Source: Saccharopolyspora oryzae (GTDB taxonomy: Bacteria > Actinomycetota > Actinomycetes > Mycobacteriales > Pseudonocardiaceae). Taken from it: a stretch of DNA of 50,723 nt. Shown piece by piece: positions 29,948 to 37,827 of this stretch. Under the pieces are notes generated by a model, which saw nothing but the letters and a program-made list of their open reading frames with translations, had not been told where the DNA came from and did not search any database. The stretch lies in assembly GCF_027853915.1 (NCBI RefSeq), contig NZ_JAQGLA010000051.1, positions 1 through 50,723 on the forward strand. Reading direction: 5' to 3'. The translations under genes and the position numbers were made by a program. Within the stretch, counting starts at the first letter, position 1. Every line of letters begins with the position of its first letter.

Positions 29948-31507
29948 TCAGTGCCGGCGCAGCATCGCGTCGAGCTCGTTCTGGTTGCCCGGGCGGCGCT
30001 GCTCGACATCGCCGATCGAGGTCTCGTAGCCCTCGATGTGCCGGGCGATGGCGTCCACAGTGGGCAGTTCCACGAAGGGCGTGCCCTGCTCCGCCGTGCG
30101 CAGCCGGTCGGCCAGCTTCTGCTCGACCCAGGCCGCGGTGTACTGGTTCATGTCCGAGCGGTACTGGTACTGGCTGGTCAGCCCGGCCAGGATGGTCCAG
30201 CAGGTCAGCTCGCCCACCACGCTGGCCAGCACGTGCTGGCTCTGCACGTCCGCGGTCCTGGACGAGGCCAGCTTGGCGACCCCGGCGGCGAGTTCCTGGA
30301 CCTGCGGCGACGCGTCGAACTCGTCGAGCACGGACAGCACCCGCTGCGGCGAGGCGAGCATCTGCATGCCCAGGTAGACCGTGATGGCCTCGGTCGAGCC
30401 CTCGAAGATCCGCAGCAGCCGGTAGTCGCGGAAGAACTGGCCGAGGACGTTGGTGTCGACGTAACCGCGCGCGCCCAGCATCTGGACGCTGCGGTCGATC
30501 ACCTTCCACATGAGCTCGCAGCCGGAGATCTTCGCGGCGAAGAAGAGCTCTTCGGGGACCTTCTCGCCGCTGTCCATCCGCACGCCGATGTGGCGGACCA
30601 GGGCTTCGACCGCCTGGGTGGCAGCGACGGACTCGGCCAGGATCTGGTGGATCCGGCCGTTCTCCGCCAAGTTCCCAGTGGCGACCTGCCGCCGCCGGGC
30701 GAAGCGCTCGGCGAGCTCCAGGGAGCGCATCATGGCCCCCAGACCGCCGGCGGCGAGGGTGACCCGCCCGCGCATGAAGGCTTCCTTGGCCGCGTGCAGG
30801 CCCTTGCCCTCCTTGCCGAGCATGGCGTCGGCGGGCACCCGCAGGTCCTCGAACTCCAGGCTGTTCTGCGGGACGGCCTTCAGCCCGAGGGTGAGCACCT
30901 CCGGGCCGCCGATGAACCCCGGGGTCGAGCTGTCCACCAGGAAGCCGGTGATCCCCTGGTCCTGGCCGTTCTCGTCGGTGAGCCGGGCGAACACGTTGAC
31001 GTAGGTGGCGTCGGCGCCCAAGCTGATCCACTGCTTGTTGCCGTTGATCACGTACGAGCCGTCGGCCAGCCGCTGCGCGCGGGCCTGCACGGCGCGCACG
31101 TTGGACCCGGCGCCGGGCTCGCTGATCGCGCTGGTGATCAGCGCCCTGCCCTGCGCCACCTGGGGCAGCACGGCCTGCTTCACGTGGTCCTTGGCGAAGT
31201 ACTTGATCGGCGGGATGCCGAGCGTGTTGTGCACGCCGAGGAGGATGAACAAGTTCGCGTCGATCGCACCGAGCTGGGTGACCACGCGGAGCGCGTCGGA
31301 GTTCGACAGCCCCAGCCCCTGGTGCTCCTGGGGGATCTGCAGACCGAACAGGCCTTGGGCGGCCAGGTCGGGGATCAACGAGGTCGGGAACGCGCGGCGC
31401 TCGTCCATGCGCCGCGAGTCGAGTCGCTCCCTGCTGTACCTGCGAAGGAAGTCGAGCAGGCGCGACACGGTGTCCGGGGCCGTGTCACTGCGATCGGTTG
31501 GTTCCAT
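29948..31507 (-). CDS. Acyl-CoA dehydrogenase with long C-terminal extension
   Basis: 519 residues, about 130 more than a standard ACAD. The core has SAISEPGAGSNVRAVQARA, YVINGNKQWISLGADATY, QMLGARGYVDTNVLGQFFRDY and RIFEGSTEAITVYLG with the catalytic Glu. The extra C-terminal helical region (VLDEFDASPQVQELA to YETSIGDVEQ) resembles the extension of very-long-chain ACADs. ATG 31507 is preceded by AGGAGGG. It is monocistronic as far as can be seen; the substrate is unknown. Confidence 0.9.
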   Translation of the reverse strand: MEPTDRSDTAPDTVSRLLDFLRRYSRERLDSRRMDERRAFPTSLIPDLAAQGLFGLQIPQEHQGLGLSNSDALRVVTQLGAIDANLFILLGVHNTLGIPPIKYFAKDHVKQAVLPQVAQGRALITSAISEPGAGSNVRAVQARAQRLADGSYVINGNKQWISLGADATYVNVFARLTDENGQDQGITGFLVDSSTPGFIGGPEVLTLGLKAVPQNSLEFEDLRVPADAMLGKEGKGLHAAKEAFMRGRVTLAAGGLGAMMRSLELAERFARRRQVATGNLAENGRIHQILAESVAATQAVEALVRHIGVRMDSGEKVPEELFFAAKISGCELMWKVIDRSVQMLGARGYVDTNVLGQFFRDYRLLRIFEGSTEAITVYLGMQMLASPQRVLSVLDEFDASPQVQELAAGVAKLASSRTADVQSQHVLASVVGELTCWTILAGLTSQYQYRSDMNQYTAAWVEQKLADRLRTAEQGTPFVELPTVDAIARHIEGYETSIGDVEQRRPGNQNELDAMLRRH

Positions 31508-32274
31508 GTATCCCTCCTGTGCGGACCGCTGCGCGCAGTGGCGCGCCATGACCGCAACATCGGCGGGTGCTGCCGGTGGCGGGAAACGGTCAGAGCGCGC
31601 GAAAGCTCCTGCCGGGCGTTCCGACAGGTGGATGGGTGCGGGTCGTTCTACTGCGGAACGGCGACTCCAGGCGCAGTGGTCGCTGGCTCCTGACCAACGT
31701 GGGGTGCCGGACGCCGAGATTTCCGGCTGCCCGGCGGAAGCAGGGTCTTCGTGCAACGGGACTCGATGGTGACCGGTGCGGTCACCACGCCCGCTGGAGG
31801 TCGTGCTGCCCCGACTGCGTCGTGGCGGAACCCCCTGCCGCGAAGCGACCGGGCGGCGTCCATGCACTCACTCCATTCCCCGACTAGCTGGTGAGACTGT
31901 CCGTTTGATCGAACAGGTGGAGAAAATACCGTCTTTAGTTCATACGGGGTACCACCTTTCCGGTGAGATGATCACCGCAAAATCGGACTTTCGTTACTCT
32001 CGGCAACATTTTTAGGACATTATGGACGATCAGACGCCCGCAGTGCGTCGATAGCCACACTTTTGATCAAGGAACCCTACTTGATGATCACGCACTGTTG
32101 ATCTTCGCCCCCGCGGTGTCGGTGTTATCACAGCAACCAAACCGCGCTGGTGGTGAATCCTTCCCGCGCGCTCGTGCTGGAAACCGCAGAACCGTTGCCC
32201 GGCAAGGGAATTCACCCACCGCGTGCTAGCCTCGAGGACACAGCCCGGACCAGTTCGACGACTCGAGTGACGCC
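31508..32274. other. Long non-coding region between ACAD and LysR gene
   Basis: About 770 bp. The left half is GC-rich and holds the dyad TGGTGACCG-GTG-CGGTCACCA at 31767-31787. The right half (about 31890-32130) is unusually AT-rich for this window and carries three TTGAT boxes starting at 32063 (in TTGATCAA), 32081 and 32098, spaced 17-18 bp, possibly for the LysR regulator. Short open frames here lack ribosome sites and family matches. Confidence 0.45.
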
Positions 32275-33183
32275 ATGGAGATGTTCCACCTGCGGTACTT
32301 CGTGGCCGTTGCGGAGAACCTGTCGTTCTCCAAGGCCGCGCGGCAGCTGCACATGGCGACCTCCCCGCTGAGCCAGCGGGTGCGCGACCTGGAGCGCGAC
32401 CTCGGTTCGGTGCTGTTCGAGCGCGACTCCCACCACGTCCAGCTCACCGAGGCCGGCGCGGCGCTGCTGCCGATCGCCAAGGACGTGCTCGGCCGCTTCG
32501 ACGACATCCCCTGGCGGCTGCGCCAGGCCACCGGCCCGCAGCGCCCCGAGGTCTACATCGGAATCCCACCCGGCCTGCACCCCTCGCTGCGCGAGCGCCT
32601 GAAGTCCTTCGAACAGCGGTGCGCGGACGAGTGCGACGTCAAGCGCTGGCCGGGCAGCAGCAGCGACCTGCTCGCCGGGGTGCAGCGCGGCGAGCTGGCG
32701 ATGGCGCTGGTGCACCTGCCGGTGCACGCCGAGGGCATCGAGGTGTTCGAGGTGATGCGCGAACCGCTGGGCGCGGTGCTGCCCGCCAGCGAGTTCGGCT
32801 CCCGCACCTCGGTCTCGCTGCACGAGCTGGTCGACCACACCTACGTCAGCCCGGCGGCGCGGATGCTGCCGAGCTACTTCGACGAGGTGGAGGTGCGGCT
32901 GCGGGCCGCCGGGATCCACCGCCGAATGGCGCTGAACACCGGCGATTATGGCAGCACCAGCGAATTCGTCGCGAACGGCGGCGCATTCACCATTTCCATG
33001 CTCGACCCGGAAAGCGGAATGCAGAAGCACCGCAACGAGAACACCGTCGTGCTGCCCTTCGAAGATTTCGACGCAGCAATGGCGACTGGTCTGATCTGGC
33101 GCCAGGACCGCACCGAGGACCACTGCGACCTGCGCAGATTCATCGAATCGGCGAAGTCGGAGTTGTCCGGCCCGATGGCGTGA
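32275..33183 (+). CDS. LysR-family transcriptional regulator
   Basis: 302 residues. N-terminal winged HTH: FHLRYFVAVAENLSFSKAARQ, LHMATSPLSQRVRDLERDLG, VLFERD, the standard LysR start. The remainder is the periplasmic-binding-protein-like effector domain (IGIPPGLHPSLRERL onwards). It lies 123 bp upstream of the CoA-transferase operon in the same direction, so it likely controls that operon or the divergent ACAD. The stop codon sits inside the terminator stem at 33176-33200. Confidence 0.92.
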   Translation: MEMFHLRYFVAVAENLSFSKAARQLHMATSPLSQRVRDLERDLGSVLFERDSHHVQLTEAGAALLPIAKDVLGRFDDIPWRLRQATGPQRPEVYIGIPPGLHPSLRERLKSFEQRCADECDVKRWPGSSSDLLAGVQRGELAMALVHLPVHAEGIEVFEVMREPLGAVLPASEFGSRTSVSLHELVDHTYVSPAARMLPSYFDEVEVRLRAAGIHRRMALNTGDYGSTSEFVANGGAFTISMLDPESGMQKHRNENTVVLPFEDFDAAMATGLIWRQDRTEDHCDLRRFIESAKSELSGPMA

Positions 33184-33200
33184 CCGCTGCGGTCACGCCA
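33176..33200 (+). terminator. Terminator overlapping the LysR stop codon
   Basis: TGGCGTGACCG (33176-33186) pairs perfectly with CGGTCACGCCA (33190-33200) around CTG; the TGA stop (33181-33183) is part of the left arm. Confidence 0.7.
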
Positions 33201-33251
33201 TTGTTCGCGCAATGGTTCCGCTAATCGATTGAACCGCCACCCGCTGCCGAA

Positions 33252-33264
33252 CTAACGTAGTTAG
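33252..33264. promoter_or_regulatory. CTAAC-GTA-GTTAG operator candidate
   Basis: 13-bp dyad with perfect 5-bp arms, 42 bp before the CoA-transferase start. Could be a repressor site or part of the LysR recognition region. Confidence 0.45.
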
Positions 33265-33306
33265 CGAAGCGAAAAACCCCATCGGGATCAGCTCCCGGGA
33301 GTGGCG

Positions 33307-34479
33307 ATGAAATCCACCAATTCCTCATCCGGCCCCTTGGCGGGCGTGCGCGTGATCGACATGTCCACCGTGGTGATGGGCCCCTACGCGGCCCAGATCC
33401 TCGGCGACCTCGGTGCCGACGTGATCAAGATCGAGTCGCCGCGCGACACCGCGCGCTTCGGCACGCTGCACCGCACCCCCGGCATGACGCCGCTGAACCT
33501 CAACGTGAACCGCAACAAGCGCAGCGTGCGGCTCGACCTCAAGGACGACGAGGACCGCGCCGCGGCGCTGGAGCTGATCGGCACCGCCGACATCCTGATC
33601 ACCAACATGCGCATCGCCGCGCTGCGCCGCCTCGGCATGGACCACGAGAGCCTGGCCGCCGACAACCCGCGGCTGATCTACGCGCACGCCCAGGGCTTCC
33701 GCCCCGACTCCGACCGCGCCGACCTGGCCGCCTACGACGAGACCGTGCAGGCCGCTTCCGGCCTGCTGGACCTGGCCCGGCGCGCCGGCGACATCGGCGA
33801 GCCGGTCGTGCTGCCGAGCATCTTCGCCGACAAGGTCGCCGCGCTGACCATCACCTACTCGGTGCTGGCGGCCCTGGTCCACCAGCGGGCCACCGGCCAG
33901 GGCCAGCTCGTGGAGGTGCCGATGGCCGACACCCTGCTGGCGTTCAACCTCGTCGAGCACCTGCAGGGCCGCACGTTCGAGCCGCCGATGGGACCGACCG
34001 GCTTCGCGCTGTCGATGAACAAGGGCCACCGGGCCCGGCCCACCAAGGACGGCCTGGCCATGATCATCCCCTACAGCCCGCAGAACTTCCGCGACCTGTT
34101 CTGCGCGGCCGGCCGGCCGGACCTGGCCGAGGACCCGCGGCTGGCCGGGGAGTTCGTGGACAGCAGGCAGCACGGCGAAGCGCTGGCCGAGCTGGTCGAG
34201 TCGGTCACGCCGAACCTGACCACCGCCGAGTGGATCGAGGTGTGCAGCAAGCACAGCATCCCGGTCGGCCCGGTGCTCGAGCTCGACCGGGCGGCCGACG
34301 ACCCGTACGTGCGCGAAGGCCACCTGCTCGACGTCGCCGAGCACCCCAGCGAGGGCAGCTACCGCGTGGTGGGCGTGCCGATGAGCTTCTCGGCCACCCC
34401 GGCCGCGGTCCGGCGGCACGCGCCGCTGCCCGGCCAGCACACCGAGGAAGTCCTCGGCGAGCTCGGGAGGGGACGATGA
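33307..34479 (+). CDS. CaiB/BaiF family CoA-transferase (class III)
   Basis: 390 residues. N-terminal GPLAGVRVIDMSTVVMGPYAAQILGDLGADVIKIE is the family hallmark; the catalytic Asp of class III transferases probably lies in the SDRADLAAYDETVQAASG segment. It moves CoA between carboxylic acids without ATP. ATG 33307 has GGGAG upstream; GTG 33301 is possible. It is translationally coupled (ATGA) to the next gene, and the operon also has a 3-hydroxyacyl-CoA/carnitine-type dehydrogenase, so its substrate is likely a short hydroxy- or keto-acid. A formyl- or carnitine-CoA role cannot be excluded. Confidence 0.88.
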   Translation: MKSTNSSSGPLAGVRVIDMSTVVMGPYAAQILGDLGADVIKIESPRDTARFGTLHRTPGMTPLNLNVNRNKRSVRLDLKDDEDRAAALELIGTADILITNMRIAALRRLGMDHESLAADNPRLIYAHAQGFRPDSDRADLAAYDETVQAASGLLDLARRAGDIGEPVVLPSIFADKVAALTITYSVLAALVHQRATGQGQLVEVPMADTLLAFNLVEHLQGRTFEPPMGPTGFALSMNKGHRARPTKDGLAMIIPYSPQNFRDLFCAAGRPDLAEDPRLAGEFVDSRQHGEALAELVESVTPNLTTAEWIEVCSKHSIPVGPVLELDRAADDPYVREGHLLDVAEHPSEGSYRVVGVPMSFSATPAAVRRHAPLPGQHTEEVLGELGRGR

Positions 34480-35210
34480 ACCGCGAACAGGTCCTGCAGC
34501 ACCTGACCACGCCGCTGAGCAGTCCCGCCTTCGCCCCGGCGGTCGCCCGGTTCACCGACCGCGAGTACCTCAACATCGTCTACCGCACCGATGCCGACGC
34601 CCTCCGGGCCGTGGTGCCCGAGCCGCTGGAGTTCGACGAACCGCTGGTGCGCTTCGAGATCATGAAGATGGGCGACGTCACCTCCTTCGGCCCGTACGTC
34701 GAGGCCGGTCAGGCGATCCCGGTGCGGCTCGGCGACGAGCGCGGCGAGTACCTGCACGCCATGTACCTCGACAACTTCCCGGCCACCGCGGCCGGACGCG
34801 AGGCCAGCGCCTACCCGAAGGTGATGGGCTCCCCCGCGCTCCACGTCGACAACGCCGCGCTGGTGGGCACTTTGGACTACGGCGCAGTGCGGGTGGCCAC
34901 CGCGACGATGGGCTACAAGCACCACCCGATGGACCTCGGCGAAGCCGAAGCACAGATCACCGTGCCCACCTACATGCTCAAGATCGTGCCCGGAGCCGAC
35001 GCCCGGCCGCGGGTGTGCGAGCTGGTCCGCACCCAGATCACCGACATCACCGTCAAGTTCGCCTACACCGGACCCGCGCGGTTGCAGCTGTTCGAGCACG
35101 TGCTCGCCCCGCTGGCGGACCTCCCGGTGCGCGAGGTGGTCTCGGCCAGCCACATCCTCACCGACCTCACCTTGAGCGGCGTCGAACCCGTGCACGACTA
35201 CCTGGCCTGA
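34476..35210 (+). CDS. Acetoacetate decarboxylase-like protein
   Basis: 244 residues, the length of clostridial acetoacetate decarboxylase. The Schiff-base region reads REASAYPKVMGSP: the catalytic Lys is present, but the second Lys of the PKK pair, which tunes its acidity, is Val here. ExxNxP-type and FEIMKMGDVTSFGPY strands support the fold. It may decarboxylate a beta-keto acid formed by the dehydrogenase gene downstream, or have changed to an aldolase/hydratase-like role as known for other members of the superfamily. Confidence 0.8.
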   Translation: MNREQVLQHLTTPLSSPAFAPAVARFTDREYLNIVYRTDADALRAVVPEPLEFDEPLVRFEIMKMGDVTSFGPYVEAGQAIPVRLGDERGEYLHAMYLDNFPATAAGREASAYPKVMGSPALHVDNAALVGTLDYGAVRVATATMGYKHHPMDLGEAEAQITVPTYMLKIVPGADARPRVCELVRTQITDITVKFAYTGPARLQLFEHVLAPLADLPVREVVSASHILTDLTLSGVEPVHDYLA

Positions 35211-35221
35211 TCGGAGGAAAC

Positions 35222-36160
35222 ATGAGTTCGCAGTGGACGAAGGTCGCGGTGGTCGGAGCCGGGACCATCGGGCTGTCCTGGGCGGCGCTGTTCGCCGCGA
35301 ACGGCATCGAGGTCCGCATCACCGACCCGCGCGACGACCTGACCGACGCGGTGCGCACGGCCATGCCGTCGCTGGCCGCGAGCATTCCCGGTGCCGATGC
35401 CGACGACCTGCTCAGCCGCATCCGGCCGACCAGCGATGTCGCCGAGGCCGTGGCGGACGTCGACCTGGTGCAGGAGAACGGCCCGGAGCAGCTGGAGTTC
35501 AAGCAGCAGCTGTTCGCCGAAATCGCCGGCCGCGCACCGGAGAACGCCGTGCTGGCCTCGTCCAGCTCCGGCATCATCGCGACCGAGATCGCCGCTCCGC
35601 TACCCGACTCCGCGGCGGCGCGGCTGCTCATCGCGCACCCGTTCAACCCGCCGCAGGTCGTGCCGCTGGTCGAGATCGTGCCCGGCGAGCGCACCGCCGA
35701 GTCGGCTGTCGAGGCCGCGACCGAGTTCTACCGGTCGCTGGGCAAGACGCCGGTGAGGCTGCGCAAGGAGATCCCCGGTTTCGTCGCGAACCGCCTGCAG
35801 AGCGCGATCCTGCAGGAGTCGATCCACCTCGTGCTGGAAGGCGTCGTGCGCGCCGACGAGCTGGACACCGTGATGAAGGCGTCGCTGGGCGGCCGGTACG
35901 CGACGGTCGGCCCGTTCGAGAGCTTCCACCTCGGCGGTGGCCCCGGCGGCATCCGGCACATGATGGCCCACCTCGGCGTCGGCATGGCCGAACGCTGGAA
36001 GGACCTCGGCCACCCAAAGCTGACCGAGGACACCATCGCGGTCATCGCCGACCAGACCGAAGCCGCCTACGGCGCCGGCCCCGCGGCCTACCAGCAGCGT
36101 TCCGAACTCCGAGACCGCAAGCAGAACGCCATCAACACCGCCCTGCACGAACAGCCCTGA
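35222..36160 (+). CDS. 3-hydroxyacyl-CoA / L-carnitine dehydrogenase-like enzyme
   Basis: 312 residues. The Rossmann motif is VAVVGAGTIGLSWAALFA, followed by VQENGPEQLEFKQQLF, SSSSGI and AHPFNPPQVVPLVEIVPG with the active-site His and Asn positions; the C-terminal helical domain starts at IPGFVANRLQSAILQE. The QENGPE..K segment is typical of the L-carnitine dehydrogenase / lambda-crystallin branch rather than of FadB. It oxidises a 3-hydroxy group with NAD+. ATG 35222 follows GGAGG. With the CoA-transferase and decarboxylase-like protein it suggests a route for a 3-hydroxy acid. Confidence 0.87.
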   Translation: MSSQWTKVAVVGAGTIGLSWAALFAANGIEVRITDPRDDLTDAVRTAMPSLAASIPGADADDLLSRIRPTSDVAEAVADVDLVQENGPEQLEFKQQLFAEIAGRAPENAVLASSSSGIIATEIAAPLPDSAAARLLIAHPFNPPQVVPLVEIVPGERTAESAVEAATEFYRSLGKTPVRLRKEIPGFVANRLQSAILQESIHLVLEGVVRADELDTVMKASLGGRYATVGPFESFHLGGGPGGIRHMMAHLGVGMAERWKDLGHPKLTEDTIAVIADQTEAAYGAGPAAYQQRSELRDRKQNAINTALHEQP

Positions 36161-36183
36161 CCACCTCCCCGGGCCAGTTACGA

Positions 36184-36230
36184 CGCAAATTCCATTGAAA
36201 TCGAACCTCCGATTTCCATTGAAATTGCGC
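36184..36230 (+). promoter_or_regulatory. Bipartite TTCCATTGAAAT element upstream of ACAD
   Basis: GCAAATTCCATTGAAATC at 36185-36202 and GATTTCCATTGAAATTGCG at 36211-36229 form two dyads whose cores start 24 bp apart. Nearly identical to the reverse complement of 15863-15908 and, in its right half, to 1-30. It ends 47 bp before the dehydrogenase start. Confidence 0.78.
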
Positions 36231-36276
36231 GAGGACGACGGACCGAGGACCCCTGAACACCACTGAGGACAAACGA

Positions 36277-37497
36277 ATGCCCAAGCCCGTCAACACCAAT
36301 CCCGACTTCTTCGGGTTCGCCGACCTGCTCAGCGAGGCGGAGCGCACCGAGCTCGCCGAGATCCGCGAGTACCTGGAGCGCGAGATCAAGCCGCTGGCCA
36401 ACGACGCGTGGGAGAAGGCGGAGTTCCCCTTCGAGGCCGTCGAGAAGTTCGCCAAGCTCCGGCTGGCCGGCTACCAGTACCCCGAGTACGGCGACGGTCA
36501 GCAGCGCGGCCCGCTGTTCACCGGTTTCCTGAGCCTGGAGCTGAACCGGATCGACCCGTCGCTGGCGGTGTTCTCCGGTGTCCACACCGGACTCGCGATG
36601 GGCAGCATCTACCACGGCGGCGACCAGGAGCAGCGGGACCGCTGGATCCCGGACATGGCCGACATGACCAAGATCGGCGCGTTCGCCCTCACCGAACCCG
36701 AAGGCGGCTCCGACGTCGCCGGCGGGATGCGCACCACCGCCCGGCGCGACGAGGGGGGCACCTCCCGCTCGAGCGAAGCCGAGAGTGGGGGACACTGGGT
36801 CCTCAACGGCGCCAAGCGCTGGATCGGCAACGGCACCTTCGCCGACCTGATCGTGGTGTGGGCGCGCGACGAAGCCGACAACCAGGTCAAGGGCTTCGTG
36901 GTGGAGAAGGGCACGCCCGGCTTCAGCGCCAGCAAGATCGAGGGCAAGATCGCGCTGCGCACCGTGCAGAACGCCGACATCGTGCTGGAGGACGTCCGGG
37001 TCCCGGAGGCCAACAGGCTGCAGAACATCAACAGCTTCCGCGACACCGCCAAGGTGCTGGCCAAGACCCGCGGCGGTGTGGCCTGGCAGGCGCTGGGCGT
37101 GGCGGTGCGCGCCTACGAGCTGGCGCGGGAGTACGCGGTGAACCGGGTGCAGTTCGGCAAGCCGATCGCCGGCTTCCAGATGATCCAGGACCTGCTGGTG
37201 AAGATGCTGGGCAACATCACCGCGATGTTCGGCATCGTGGTCCGCCTCAACGAGCTCGTCGCCCAAGGCCGCGGCAGCGCCGAACAAGCGGCGCTGGCCA
37301 AGGCGTTCACCACGACGAAGATGCGCGAGGTGGTCGCCTGGGCGCGAGAACTGTTCGGCGGCAACGGAATCGTCCTGGACTACGAGATCGCGAAGTTCTT
37401 CTCCGACGCGGAAGCGGTGTACTCCTTCGAAGGCTCCCGCGAGATGAACACCCTGATCGTCGGCAAGTCCATCACCGGCCACAGCGCCTTCGCCTGA
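36277..37497 (+). CDS. Acyl-CoA dehydrogenase (glutaryl-CoA dehydrogenase-like)
   Basis: 406 residues. Motifs: GAFALTEPEGGSDVAGGMRTT, WVLNGAKRWIGNGTFADL, RVQFGKPIAGFQMIQDLL, and YSFEGSREMNTLIVGKSITG with the catalytic Glu. The overall pattern resembles glutaryl-CoA dehydrogenase and related short-chain enzymes. Residues about 159-172 (EGGTSRSSEAESGG) are a loop insertion encoded by a Streptomyces-type hairpin repeat at 36753-36795; the frame is kept. It stands alone behind the bipartite element and ends in a strong hairpin. Confidence 0.9.
   Translation: MPKPVNTNPDFFGFADLLSEAERTELAEIREYLEREIKPLANDAWEKAEFPFEAVEKFAKLRLAGYQYPEYGDGQQRGPLFTGFLSLELNRIDPSLAVFSGVHTGLAMGSIYHGGDQEQRDRWIPDMADMTKIGAFALTEPEGGSDVAGGMRTTARRDEGGTSRSSEAESGGHWVLNGAKRWIGNGTFADLIVVWARDEADNQVKGFVVEKGTPGFSASKIEGKIALRTVQNADIVLEDVRVPEANRLQNINSFRDTAKVLAKTRGGVAWQALGVAVRAYELAREYAVNRVQFGKPIAGFQMIQDLLVKMLGNITAMFGIVVRLNELVAQGRGSAEQAALAKAFTTTKMREVVAWARELFGGNGIVLDYEIAKFFSDAEAVYSFEGSREMNTLIVGKSITGHSAFA
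36753..36795 (+). repeat. Streptomyces-type hairpin repeat inside the ACAD gene
   Basis: The stretch contains CACCTCCCGCTCGAGCGAAG followed by CCGAGAGTGGGGGA. This matches, from memory, a very common intergenic stem-loop of Streptomyces genomes. Here it lies in coding sequence and encodes about 14 residues between the two beta strands of the flavin domain. Confidence 0.7.
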
Positions 37498-37508
37498 CGC
37501 CGACGTGG

Positions 37509-37539
37509 AGGGCACCTCCGACCGCGTCGGAGGTGCCCT
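37509..37539 (+). terminator. Terminator after ACAD
   Basis: AGGGCACCTCCGAC (37509-37522) pairs perfectly with GTCGGAGGTGCCCT (37526-37539) around CGC, 11 bases after the stop. Confidence 0.85.
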
Positions 37540-37555
37540 TCACCTGCTTGGCCGC

Positions 37556-37827
37556 TCAACTGAAGAGGATCTTCCCTCGCCGAGCGACCTCGTCCGGGGC
37601 CACGTCCTCCACGTGCGTCCAAGACCCAGACATGCCCGTGGGGATCGCGCAGGATCACGGTGCGGTCGCCGTGGAACTGGTCGGCCGGTGGCTGCAGGAG
37701 TTCCGCACCAGCCGCAACCGCCTGTTCGGCGAGCGCGTCGACGTCGTCGACGAAGACGTGCAGTCCCACCGTGGTACCTCCGATGTTGCTGATGATCACG
37801 GCGGTAGAACCTGAACTCGACGAGAGG
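37556..37827 (-). pseudogene. Truncated, frameshifted VOC (PhnB/YndB-like) gene remnant
   Basis: The minus strand encodes GGTTVGLHVFVDDVDALAEQ, then DQFHGDRTVILRDPHGHVWVL, the C-terminal half of a glyoxalase-like protein. After VWVL one extra base moves the typical ending THVEDVAPDEVARR plus KILFS and stop (37556-37558) into another frame. The N-terminal half expected upstream is missing; the neighbouring esterase-like gene ends there at 37828. Both losses support a decayed gene, not a sequencing slip alone. Confidence 0.7.

Noticed and set aside
32030..32215. Small minus-strand gene of 61 codons in the gap before the LysR gene
   Set aside because: No ribosome site, no domain, AT-rich and overlapping the likely promoter boxes.
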